A DNA stretch of 64,000 nucleotides from Oceanobacillus chungangensis (GTDB taxonomy: Bacteria > Bacillota > Bacilli > Bacillales > Amphibacillaceae): the NCBI RefSeq assembly GCF_003369565.1, contig NZ_PIOD01000016.1:253621-317620 (forward strand), given 5' to 3'. The translations under genes were made by a program, and so were the position numbers. This document shows, in pieces, positions 13,226 through 20,892 of the stretch. The notes beneath the pieces were generated by a model. It was not told the DNA's origin. It was given only the letters and a program-made list of their open reading frames with translations, and did not search any database. How positions within the stretch are numbered: the stretch's first letter is position 1; each line of letters opens with the position of its first letter.

Positions 13226-14500
13226 ATGTTAGACATGAAGTATTTACGTAACAATTTTGAAGAAGTAAAAGGAAAGCTTACCCATCGCGGTGAGGATTTA
13301 TCTGAGCTCGATCATTTCGAAGAGTTAGACAGTAAACGAAGAGAACTAATTATCCAAACAGAAGAGTTAAAGGCGAAGCGAAATGAAGCAACAAAACAGA
13401 TTTCTGTGTTGAAGCGAGAGAAAAAAGATGCAGAACCAGCAATCAAAGAAATGCGTGAAGTTGGTGATCAGATTACCGTACTCGATCATCAGTTAAACGA
13501 AATTGAAGAGCAATTACAACAAATTATGCTCTCTATCCCGAACATTCCACATGAAAGTGTACCAGTTGGTGAGGATGAAGAGGATAATATTGAAATTCGT
13601 AACTGGGGTGTACAGCCTGCGTTTGATTATCAGGAACAAGCCCACTGGGATATTGCATCTAACCTAGACATTCTAGATTTTGAGCGAGCAGCAAAGGTAA
13701 CAGGGAGCCGCTTTGTATTTTATAAAGGACTAGGTGCAAGACTTGAGCGTGCACTAATTAATTTCATGATGGAGCTGCATGCAGATGAACATGGTTATGT
13801 AGAGATGCTTCCGCCAACAATCGTGAATCGTACGAGTATGACTGGTACTGGACAGCTTCCTAAATTTGAAGAGGATGCATTCAAGCTAGAAGGCTGGGAT
13901 TACTTTATGGTTCCGACTGCAGAGGTTCCAGTAACAAACTATCATCGCGATGAGATTTTAGCAGGAGGAAATTTACCAATAAAATATGTTGCATTTAGCG
14001 GAAGCTTCCGTTCTGAAGCTGGATCTGCTGGACGCGATACACGTGGATTAATTCGTCAACATCAATTCAATAAAGTGGAACTAGTTCATTTTGTAAAACC
14101 AGAGGATTCTTATGAAACACTAGAAGTCCTTACTGGGCATGCTGAAAAGGTATTGCAGCTTCTAAACCTACCATACCGTGTAATGAGCATGTGTACAGGT
14201 GATTTAGGGTTTACAGCAGCGAAGAAATATGACATCGAGGTTTGGATGCCAAGCCAAGAGAAGTATCGTGAGATCTCTTCTTGCTCTAATTTCGAAGATT
14301 TCCAAGCAAGACGTGCGGGCATTCGCTTTAGAAGAGAAGCAAATGGCAAGCCTGAATATGTGCATACATTAAACGGATCAGGACTGGCAATTGGTAGAAC
14401 AGTTGCAGCCATCTTAGAAAATTACCAACAAGAGGACGGCTCTGTAATCGTACCAGAAGCATTACGTCCATATATGGGTGGCAAAGAAGTTATTAAATAG
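13226..14500 (+). CDS. serS: Seryl-tRNA synthetase
   Basis: Class II synthetase (424 aa) charging tRNA-Ser. The N-terminal antiparallel coiled coil (about residues 27-100, rich in Glu, Lys and Gln) reads the long variable arm of tRNA-Ser. Motif 2 is [14 protein letters not shown] with the following RQHQFNKVE; motif 3 is [15 protein letters not shown]. The Shine-Dalgarno AAGGAGG precedes ATG 13226. It is expressed behind a T-box leader and ended by an intrinsic terminator. tRNA-Ser(UGA) lies 550 bases downstream. Confidence 0.98.
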   Translation: MLDMKYLRNNFEEVKGKLTHRGEDLSELDHFEELDSKRRELIIQTEELKAKRNEATKQISVLKREKKDAEPAIKEMREVGDQITVLDHQLNEIEEQLQQIMLSIPNIPHESVPVGEDEEDNIEIRNWGVQPAFDYQEQAHWDIASNLDILDFERAAKVTGSRFVFYKGLGARLERALINFMMELHADEHGYVEMLPPTIVNRTSMTGTGQLPKFEEDAFKLEGWDYFMVPTAEVPVTNYHRDEILAGGNLPIKYVAFSGSFRSEAGSAGRDTRGLIRQHQFNKVELVHFVKPEDSYETLEVLTGHAEKVLQLLNLPYRVMSMCTGDLGFTAAKKYDIEVWMPSQEKYREISSCSNFEDFQARRAGIRFRREANGKPEYVHTLNGSGLAIGRTVAAILENYQQEDGSVIVPEALRPYMGGKEVIK

Positions 14501-14510
14501 TTTCGAGACA

Positions 14511-14545
14511 AGGCAGTGAGCAGAAATCGCTCTCTGCCTTTTTCT
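14511..14545 (+). terminator. Intrinsic terminator of serS
   Basis: Stem AGGCAG.GAG / CTC.CTGCCT followed by TTTTCTTG. Confidence 0.85.
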
Positions 14546-14706
14546 TGTATTAGGAAAGCTGTTTTGTGAAGGAATGTCACAAAAACTAGACTAATAAGAA
14601 GTGCTAATGATTAGCTAATATAGGGTGCAAACTAGTGACAATTGTAATTTTTAATTAACATCTATTGTAAGCGTCAAGCTTCTCTTTTATATATGATTCC
14701 TCATAA

Positions 14707-14897
14707 TCCCAGCGTAAGAAATACACGAAGACTCCTCGAAAATAAAGAGCGATTTTCTTCGTGCGATGTAATGCTGCCGAAGCCTTTCTTGTTCTGCGGG
14801 GAGAAGAGCCTAGATGAGATAACGAAGCGCGATAGCACAAGTTGGCTCACCAGCTCCCCGCGGAAAGCGAAGTGTATTTCTGGAGCGAGACGCCTGA
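14707..14897 (+). repeat. Palindromic repeat family B, copy B2 (with extra internal sequence)
   Basis: Carries AGCGTAAGAAATACACGAAG at the left and GCGGAAAGCGAAGTGTATTT at the right. The middle is longer than in B1 and includes an extra segment (about 14740-14800) with its own inverted arms (GAGCGATTTTCTTCG...). The right flank CTAGTTCGCACTTTATA resembles the right flank of B7, so the element extends beyond the core. Nothing else is recognised in the 14546-15006 spacer. Confidence 0.8.
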
Positions 14898-15006
14898 GAG
14901 CAAATGCTAAACAATCTAGTTCGCACTTTATACAAAATAACAACAAACATGAAAAAATAATCCATAAGGGAAAGTGAATAATCAGGGGAAAAATGTCGAA
15001 AAAATA

Positions 15007-15035
15007 TTGACAACCGAAATTTGACATGATATATT
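15007..15035 (+). promoter_or_regulatory. Sigma-A promoter of tRNA-Ser
   Basis: -35 TTGACA at 15007-15012, exactly 17 bases of spacer, -10 TATATT at 15030-15035. The tRNA starts 16 bases further on. Confidence 0.8.
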
Positions 15036-15050
15036 ATATTTTGTCGCTAC

Positions 15051-15143
15051 GGAGGTATACCCAAGTCCGGCTGAAGGGATCGGTCTTGAAAACCGACAGG
15101 CGGGTCAAACCGCGCGGGGGTTCGAATCCCTCTACCTCCTCCA
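15051..15143 (+). tRNA. tRNA-Ser (anticodon UGA)
   Basis: A 93-base class II tRNA with a long variable arm. The acceptor GGAGGTA pairs with TACCTCC, the anticodon loop CTTGAAA contains TGA, the T loop is TTCGAAT, and CCA is encoded. The discriminator base before CCA is T, where the bacterial tRNA-Ser genes I remember have G. A tRNA-Ser gene also lies after serS in B. subtilis. Confidence 0.95.
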
Positions 15144-15171
15144 TTAAACGAATTAAATTACTTAAATAGAT

Positions 15172-15202
15172 AAAAACCGTTACAGTTTGTAACGGTTTTT
15201 TT
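15172..15202. terminator. Two-way terminator between tRNA-Ser and the alarmone synthetase gene
   Basis: ACCGTTAC / GTAACGGT stem flanked by AAAAA and TTTTTTT, so it can end transcription from both converging units. Confidence 0.85.
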
Positions 15203-15932
15203 ACTTTTTCTTTAGGAAAGAGTCTAGAAAATGCTTTGGTATTTGTAAATTCCCCTCATCAATTTCCAAGTAGTTATCATGATCAGATGCTTCTTGTTTC
15301 TTAATATAAGCTACTTCCTTATAAAGCCGTTCCATCTTCAAATCCAATTCATTTGCAGCTGTTGCTGCATTCGTTAATTCCAATTCTAAGTGATTCGGAA
15401 TAGATTTATTATATTTATAATAAATCTTATGCTCGAGGCTAGCCCAGAAGTCCATTGCCACTGTACGGATTTGGACTTCAACATATACCTGTTCTTCCCG
15501 GTCAGACATAAATACAGGAATAGCTAATACTAGATGCAGACTTTTATAACCATTTGGTTTTGGATTCTTTATATAATCTTTGCATTCAATTAACGTAATA
15601 TCCTTCTGTTTTTGGATCATGTCACTTATCTTATAAATATCTGTATTAAAGGAACATACAATCCGAATACCGACGATATCTCTTATATTTTCCTTAATCG
15701 AATCTAACGACATCTCAATATTTTTACGGTGGGCCTTTTGCAAAATACTTTCTGGTGACTTAATCCGCGATTTGATATGTTCGATTGGATTATAATCATG
15801 AAAATGCTGGAACTCCTCTTTTAAAATCGTTAACTTTGTATCCATCTCCCGTAAGCCAAATTTATATGTCATCATGAATCGTGTTAATTCATCTCTGATT
15901 TCCTTTAACTGCTGTACATAATCCTGTTCCAT
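15201..15932 (-). CDS. Small alarmone synthetase (RelP/SasA-type (p)ppGpp synthetase)
   Basis: Transfers pyrophosphate from ATP to GTP or GDP to make (p)ppGpp. The 243-aa protein has the single RelA/SpoT synthetase domain and lacks HD hydrolase, TGS and ACT domains. Motifs: KSRIKSPESI, DIVGIRIVCSF, KNPKPNGYKSLHL, and EVQIRTVAMDFWASLEHK (Mg/GTP site). The order of motifs and the start resemble B. subtilis YwaC (SasA) more than YjbM. AAGGAC precedes the start at 15932. It converges on tRNA-Ser and is not found here in B. subtilis. In Bacillus the SasA type is induced by cell-wall stress; no such promoter was identified here. Confidence 0.88.
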   Translation of the reverse strand: MEQDYVQQLKEIRDELTRFMMTYKFGLREMDTKLTILKEEFQHFHDYNPIEHIKSRIKSPESILQKAHRKNIEMSLDSIKENIRDIVGIRIVCSFNTDIYKISDMIQKQKDITLIECKDYIKNPKPNGYKSLHLVLAIPVFMSDREEQVYVEVQIRTVAMDFWASLEHKIYYKYNKSIPNHLELELTNAATAANELDLKMERLYKEVAYIKKQEASDHDNYLEIDEGNLQIPKHFLDSFLKKK

Positions 15933-16171
15933 CTCTAGTTGTCCTTTCTTACTTATAAATAAAGCTAAGTAAATTATATCAAAAATTGAAAAGCAAAGAC
16001 GGTTTTATCCCTTTCTTCATCTTGACAAAAAAGGGATGAACGAATATAGTTCAAAATAATCAGTTATACATAATAATGGATATTCATTTCATCTTTTAAA
16101 TGAAATAATGTTATTGACAATCAATGAATTAACCAATTTGAAGGAAGTTTACTAGATGGAAGAGGGATTTG

Positions 16172-16984
16172 ATGGATAAGAAAATAGCCTTCCTAGGGGC
16201 TGGATCGGTTGCGGAAGCGATTATTTCTGGAATGATACGATCCGAAGTAGTAAATCAGGAACAAATTATTGTTACGAATAGAAGTAATCAGGAACGACTA
16301 GAGCAAATGAAAAACGATTATAGGGTTCAATGTACGACTGATAAGAAAGAGGCATTTCGATATGCTGACATTGTTGTGCTTGCTGTAAAACCAAATAATG
16401 TCAAGGAATCACTAGAGTCAATTAAAGCTTATTTGAATCCAAATCAATTAATCATTTCAGTCATCGCTGGTGTGACAACTGAATCGATTAGAACTAAAAT
16501 AGGAATTGATGCAGCTATTGTACGCGTAATGCCAAATACGTCAGCATCGATTGGCTATTCAGCAACTGCAATTACTGCAGGAAAATTTGCCTCAGAGCAA
16601 CAAGTTAGGCTCGTTGAGTCAATCTTTCAATCGATTGGTATTACTACCATTGTAGAAGAAGATGACATGCATATTGTGACAGCAGTATCTGGAAGTGGAC
16701 CAGCATATGTCTACTATCTAGTAGAAGCAATGGAGAAGGCTGCTATTGAAGCAGGATTAGAGAAAGAGATCGCATATAAACTAATTACACAAACGATTCT
16801 TGGTGCTGGTGAAATGCTGAGGCAGTCTGGAGAAACTGCTGCTGGGCTACGGAGGAAAATAACAAGTCCGGCAGGAACAACAGAAGCTGGGATTAAACGA
16901 TTAGAAGAAAAGGATTTCCAAACAATTGTCATTGATTCTCTGAAACGTGCACGAGATCGCTCAATGGAATTAGGAAAAAACTAA
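16172..16984 (+). CDS. proC: Pyrroline-5-carboxylate reductase
   Basis: Last step of proline synthesis: reduces pyrroline-5-carboxylate to proline with NAD(P)H. 270 aa. The N-terminal Rossmann motif is FLGAGSVAEAIISG. The C-terminal family signature region is AAGLRRKITSPAGTTEAGIK. AGAGGG upstream supports ATG 16172 rather than the TTG just before it. It is a single gene between the alarmone synthetase (divergent) and dck (convergent). Proline is a compatible solute in halotolerant Bacillaceae, but the sequence shows no osmotic control. Confidence 0.95.
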   Translation: MDKKIAFLGAGSVAEAIISGMIRSEVVNQEQIIVTNRSNQERLEQMKNDYRVQCTTDKKEAFRYADIVVLAVKPNNVKESLESIKAYLNPNQLIISVIAGVTTESIRTKIGIDAAIVRVMPNTSASIGYSATAITAGKFASEQQVRLVESIFQSIGITTIVEEDDMHIVTAVSGSGPAYVYYLVEAMEKAAIEAGLEKEIAYKLITQTILGAGEMLRQSGETAAGLRRKITSPAGTTEAGIKRLEEKDFQTIVIDSLKRARDRSMELGKN

Positions 16985-17027
16985 AAAGATAGGTGCTCAT
17001 AAAATTATAAGCACCTATCTTTTTATT
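16983..17027. terminator. Two-way terminator between proC and dck
   Basis: AAAAAGATAGGTGCT / AGCACCTATCTTTTT, fully symmetrical, serving both converging units. AAAGAAAGTATATTC, like the first bases of repeat family A, follows at 17032. Confidence 0.92.
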
Positions 17028-17085
17028 GGTAGTAAAGAAAGTATATTCATATATCTTTCTACATAAGCGCAACTAGGCAATTCGC

Positions 17086-17766
17086 CTAAAGGCTCGGTTT
17101 TCTAATAAACTGTCTCGAATGTTGAATTAAATGTCCAACCTTTTCCAGTACTGGTTCAATTGAGTTTTCCTTTTTCATTAAATCATAATCGGAAATATTT
17201 ACTCTAAGAACAGGGCAAGCATTGAAGTTATTAATCCAATTTTCATAACGCCCATACATTTCTTCCCAATAAGTAATTGGCGTTTCTTTCTCCATGTCAC
17301 GTCCACGTATTTGGATTCGCTCTAATATTTCATCTAGTGACCCCTCCAAATATATCAGTAAATCAGGATGTGGAAAATAAGGAGTCATGACCATTGCATC
17401 AAATAAATTCGTATACGTTTCATAATCTGTTTCGGACATTGTACCATTGTCGTAATGCATTTTTGCAAAGATCCCGGTATCCTCATAAATTGACCGATCT
17501 TGAATAAATCCGCCACCATATTCAAAGATTTTCTTCTGTTCTTTAAAGCGTTCTGCTAAAAAGTATACTTGTAAGTGGAAGCTCCACCGTTCAAAGTCAG
17601 CATAGAACTTTTCTAAATATGGATTGGTATCTACCTTCTCAAAAGAGGTTTTAAAATTTAAAGCATTTGCTAATGCATTTGTCATGGTAGACTTACCTAC
17701 CCCAACCGTACCAGCGATTGTAATGACACTATCATTTGGAATATGATATTTCTCACGAAGATTCAT
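17086..17766 (-). CDS. dck: Deoxyadenosine/deoxycytidine kinase
   Basis: Salvage kinase making dAMP and dCMP (226 aa). P-loop AGTVGVGKST at residues 18-27, the ERWSFHLQVYFLAERF segment, and the DRSIYED motif of the deoxynucleoside kinase family. Close in sequence to B. subtilis Dck (YaaG). GGAGTAAAAAA precedes the start. It is downstream of dgk on the reverse strand but is separated from it by copy A4, so tight coupling is broken here. Confidence 0.93.
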   Translation of the reverse strand: MNLREKYHIPNDSVITIAGTVGVGKSTMTNALANALNFKTSFEKVDTNPYLEKFYADFERWSFHLQVYFLAERFKEQKKIFEYGGGFIQDRSIYEDTGIFAKMHYDNGTMSETDYETYTNLFDAMVMTPYFPHPDLLIYLEGSLDEILERIQIRGRDMEKETPITYWEEMYGRYENWINNFNACPVLRVNISDYDLMKKENSIEPVLEKVGHLIQHSRQFIRKPSL

Positions 17767-17802
17767 TTTTTTACTCCTTTATTCATTCGTATTCGTTACT
17801 TG

Positions 17803-18015
17803 GTTTATAATTTCTCCTGATAAGATAGGCCACGTCCAGCTCCAACACCCGTGCTCCTAGCGAGACTTAACTCACCTCCGTACAATAAGTCAACATCGCT
17901 TCGCTTACGCTCCCAAAGAGTTTCCTTTATCCCCTACGAAGGTATGTTCAACAAGTCGAACCACCCCAAACAGCGGGGCGCAGTCCGTACGTCGCTAAAC
18001 TAGCTTTTAGCTTTA
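17803..18015 (+). repeat. Interspersed repeat family A, copy A4 (inside the dgk-dck unit)
   Basis: Contains GATAGGCCACGTCCAGCTCC, GTGCTCCTAGCGAGACTT, CAACATCGCTTCGCTTACGC and GGGGCGCAGTCCGTACGTCG. It ends with a variant CTAAACTAGCTTTTAGCTTT directly against the dgk stop codon. It lies opposite in direction to the two kinase genes. Confidence 0.9.
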
Positions 18016-18017
18016 GG

Positions 18018-18638
18018 TTATAATTGCTTACTCACCAAGGTGATAATTTGATTTAAATCTGTCTGATGGCGTATAAAATCAACCTCGTCTCCGTTAATTC
18101 GAATGATAGGAATGTCAGGATGGAGTACTTCAAATTCATCCATATACTGCTCATAGTCCTTCGACAGCTGTTCTAGGTAGGTAACTTCAATATTCTGCTC
18201 AAATTCCCTTCCACGCTGCTTAATACGCTTTAAAAGGGTATCTAAACTAGCATGCAAGTAAATCATTATATTTGGAGTAGGCATATCTTCTGTTAAAATA
18301 CGATAGATTTTCTCGTATTTCTCAAATTTATCTTTCTCCAATGTGCGTTTTGCAAAAATCATGTTTTTCGATATATGATAATCGGCAATGACCGGTTTAT
18401 TTATATTTAAATATTGCTCCCCAATATCTTCTAATTGCTTGAATCGGTTGCATAGAAAGAACATTTCTGTTTGGAAGCTCCATGCCTCAATGTCATCATA
18501 AAACTTGCCAAGAAACGGGTTCTCCTCGACAATCTCTTGTAATAAATGAAAATGGAAATGGTTAGAAAGCTTCGTTGCAAGAGAGGTTTTTCCAATCCCA
18601 ATTGGACCTTCTATTGCAATAAAGGGAACTCCTGCCAT
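18018..18638 (-). CDS. dgk: Deoxyguanosine kinase
   Basis: Salvage kinase for purine deoxynucleosides (206 aa). P-loop IEGPIGIGKTS near residues 6-16, the EAWSFQTEMFFLCNRF segment and the ADYHISKN motif. Close in sequence to B. subtilis Dgk (YaaF). An upstream in-frame ATG at 18692 exists, but GGAGGTGTG seven bases before ATG 18638 makes that the start. It is upstream of dck. Confidence 0.93.
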   Translation of the reverse strand: MAGVPFIAIEGPIGIGKTSLATKLSNHFHFHLLQEIVEENPFLGKFYDDIEAWSFQTEMFFLCNRFKQLEDIGEQYLNINKPVIADYHISKNMIFAKRTLEKDKFEKYEKIYRILTEDMPTPNIMIYLHASLDTLLKRIKQRGREFEQNIEVTYLEQLSKDYEQYMDEFEVLHPDIPIIRINGDEVDFIRHQTDLNQIITLVSKQL

Positions 18639-18750
18639 ACCCACACCTCCAATCAATTCGTCATCTGAAATCAACGCTAAATATCTTAACATAGTTCGAC
18701 AAGATATTCTATGAGAAAAAATGACACTTTTCTTTAATTCAGTTTTTCTG

Positions 18751-18756
18751 TATAAT
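18751..18756 (+). promoter_or_regulatory. -10 box of the tRNA-Arg gene
   Basis: Perfect TATAAT 25 bases before the tRNA. A -35 box at the right distance is weak (TTTTCT). Confidence 0.5.
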
Positions 18757-18781
18757 ATACTTTATTATTAGAGAAAATTAT

Positions 18782-18854
18782 GACCTCGTAGCTCAGGGGA
18801 TAGAGCATTGGTTTCCTAAACCATGTGTCGCAGGTTCGAATCCTGCCGGGGTCA
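18782..18854 (+). tRNA. tRNA-Arg (anticodon CCU)
   Basis: Acceptor GACCTCG pairs with CGGGGTC and the discriminator is A. The anticodon loop TTCCTAA reads CCT and the T loop is TTCGAAT. CCA is not encoded (CTT follows), unlike the tRNA-Ser here, so it must be added enzymatically. A T-run follows at once. The first pair of the anticodon stem appears mismatched (T-T). Confidence 0.93.
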
Positions 18855-18871
18855 CTTTTTTTAAGAAAATA

Positions 18872-18886
18872 TTGAAAGCGTTTTAA
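18872..18886 (+). promoter_or_regulatory. Possible CcpA site (cre) upstream of the symporter gene
   Basis: TTGAAAGCGTTTTAA matches the cre consensus except for the late C. It lies about 125 bases before the symporter start. Confidence 0.4.
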
Positions 18887-19009
18887 TTACGAGGGTGGTT
18901 TAGAAAAGGTGGAAAAAGGAAATAGAAAAATTACTGTATAAGCTCAGTTGGCTAATCCTAAGCTTCCACAGACTTAATATATAAGCTAATGAAGAAGGGA
19001 AGTTTGCAA

Positions 19010-20239
19010 ATGGGTCTAACGAAAAAGATTCTTATAGCACTTGTTGCCGGGGTCATCGTTGGGGTTGGATTAAGTTATATTCCGACAAATATTTTTAGCG
19101 CTGTTAATACATATGTATTAGATCCAGTTGGTCAAATCTTTATTAACCTAATAATGATGCTTGTCGTACCAATTGTATTCGTATCGATTGTTCTAGGGAC
19201 TGCTGGTTTAGGGGAACCAGCGAAATTGGGTAAAATCGGCATTCAAACAATCTCCTTTTTCCTTGTCACTACAGCGATTGCATTAACGATTGGCATCGGT
19301 TTAGCATTTCTTCTGGAACCTGGTCAACCTGGTGTCTTTAATACAGATACACTCGAATATGAAGAACAATCTGCACCACCAATAATGGAAACAATTATTA
19401 ATATTATTCCAGATAATCCAATTTCTTCAATGGCTTCAGGCGATATGCTGCAAATAATCGCATTTGCTATTTTCATAGGAATAGGACTAGCCTTTCTAGG
19501 GGAGAAGACAGATGGGATTCATCGGCTGTTTGAACAAGCAAATGAACTGTTTATGTGGTTAATCCAGTCGATAATGAAGACTGCTCCTTATGGGGCTTTT
19601 GCCTTAATTGCATCTGCAATTGGGGAAGCTGGTCTGAGTGGAATTGGACCAATGGCAATGTATATGATTACCGTTATTTTAGGATTGGTCTTACATGCAG
19701 CGATTACATATAGTGCCGCAATTTGGGGCATTGGCAAGGCAAACCCATTAAAATTCTTTAAAGCATTTTTCCCTGCCATGTCAGTTGGCTTTAGTACTTC
19801 TAGTTCAAATGCTACGTTGCCGGTTTCTATGAAGGTTGCTCAGGAAAATCTAGGTGTGAAAAAAGAGATTAGCAGCTTTGTACAGCCGCTCGGAGCAACA
19901 ATTAATATGGATGGAACGGCAATTATGCAAGCTGTTGCTACCGTATTTATTGCACAAGTATATGCTGAGACACTAGGATTCGCTGATATTATTATGATTA
20001 TTCTAACTGCTACACTCGCAAGTATTGGAACAGCAGGAGTTCCTGGAGTAGGGTTAATCATGCTTGCAATGGTATTAAATGCTGTTGGATTACCTGTTGA
20101 GGGGATTGGACTGATTATCGGTGTCGACCGCATTCTCGACATGCTACGTACCTCTTTAAACATAACAGGCGATGCTGCATGTGCATTTATTATTTCTGAA
20201 AGAGAAAGACGTAAAGAACTTAAGGCAGAGAATGCTTAA
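19010..20239 (+). CDS. Dicarboxylate/amino acid:cation symporter (DAACS family)
   Basis: Membrane transporter of the glutamate/C4-dicarboxylate symporter family (about 409 aa). Family signatures: the serine-rich loop SSSNATLP, NMDGTA (cation and substrate site) and NITGDA near the C terminus. The N-terminal half has several hydrophobic helices. Substrate (glutamate/aspartate or dicarboxylates) cannot be decided from sequence. Two in-frame starts exist (18989 and 19010); AAGGGAAG ahead of 19010 favours the latter. A single gene with its own terminator, and an insertion relative to B. subtilis. Confidence 0.9.
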   Translation: MGLTKKILIALVAGVIVGVGLSYIPTNIFSAVNTYVLDPVGQIFINLIMMLVVPIVFVSIVLGTAGLGEPAKLGKIGIQTISFFLVTTAIALTIGIGLAFLLEPGQPGVFNTDTLEYEEQSAPPIMETIINIIPDNPISSMASGDMLQIIAFAIFIGIGLAFLGEKTDGIHRLFEQANELFMWLIQSIMKTAPYGAFALIASAIGEAGLSGIGPMAMYMITVILGLVLHAAITYSAAIWGIGKANPLKFFKAFFPAMSVGFSTSSSNATLPVSMKVAQENLGVKKEISSFVQPLGATINMDGTAIMQAVATVFIAQVYAETLGFADIIMIILTATLASIGTAGVPGVGLIMLAMVLNAVGLPVEGIGLIIGVDRILDMLRTSLNITGDAACAFIISERERRKELKAENA

Positions 20240-20247
20240 ATAACTAG

Positions 20248-20284
20248 ACAGACCAGCCCTATTTTGATTGGCTGGTCTGTTTTA
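20248..20284 (+). terminator. Intrinsic terminator of the symporter gene
   Basis: ACAGACCAGCC / GGCTGGTCTGT stem followed by TTTTAAT. Confidence 0.9.
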
Positions 20285-20783
20285 ATATTAGACTGTTTTC
20301 TAAACTTGTAGGAATGCAGTTACTTGCCCCAGCGAAAAGTAGTTGCTTCGCCAAGTAAATCAACCCTATGTGTAGTAGATGTAAATTGCGACGTAATAGC
20401 AATATTGATTGGAGCAAACGGAAAGTCGCATTCTATAGGCAACTATACAGTTAACTGCACGTGTATGGGAGAGCTCATATTTAAGATAGCAATTGCTCAA
20501 AACCTGGCGTAGTGTATTTCCGCAGCGGTCGTTCCGGGAGACTTCTCATCGCCTAAGCTTACGTTACATTTATATAAATAATAAATTAATGGCGAATTGA
20601 TTAGTTTGCTTTCACACCCGTGCATTGCTACTTGATGCAACGAAGCAATCACAGGTTGTTTTCCAGGAGTTGTATTACCATATACAAAAATATACAAAAA
20701 AGTACGCTCAGTAGAAATCAATATTAAGTATTGTTGAAGCTTAAAATTCCTAGTCAAGAAGTTTTATTTTGTAAACAAATACT
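20285..20783 (+). other. Long spacer before acsA with a family B fragment
   Basis: About 500 bases with no convincing gene; short open frames here lack ribosome binding sites and family features. A family B right-end fragment (GCGTAGTGTATTTCCGCAGC, about 20507-20526) is visible, with CCGGGAGACTTCTC following. A remnant of decayed repeats is the simplest reading. Confidence 0.6.
20505..20545 (+). repeat. Repeat family B fragment, B3
   Basis: Only the right end of the element (AGTGTATTTCCGCAGCGGTC) survives, followed by a short GGGAGACT piece. Confidence 0.6.
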
Positions 20784-20811
20784 TTGAATTTGTCGCATAA
20801 TGTTTTAAAAT
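20784..20811 (+). promoter_or_regulatory. Sigma-A promoter of acsA
   Basis: -35 TTGAAT at 20784-20789, 16-base spacer, -10 TAAAAT at 20806-20811. Confidence 0.55.
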
Positions 20812-20857
20812 AGATTATAGTTACCAAAATGTTTTAATTATTTCGCTAAGTATATTT

Positions 20858-20872
20858 TTGTAAACGATTTCA
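20858..20872 (+). promoter_or_regulatory. CcpA site (cre) in the acsA leader
   Basis: TTGTAAACGATTTCA matches the cre consensus WTGNAANCGNWNNCW at every defined position. It lies about 45 bases downstream of the inferred transcription start and just before the coding region, a position that suits transcriptional roadblock. acsA is under CcpA repression in B. subtilis. Confidence 0.75.
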
Positions 20873-20892
20873 AAATTGGATGGAGTGATTGG

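Noticed and set aside
14655-15027. Several open frames on both strands between serS and tRNA-Ser
   Set aside because: They are made by the B2 repeat and the tRNA promoter region.
20324-20757. Two short frames in the long spacer before acsA
   Set aside because: No ribosome binding site and no protein-like pattern; one crosses a repeat fragment.
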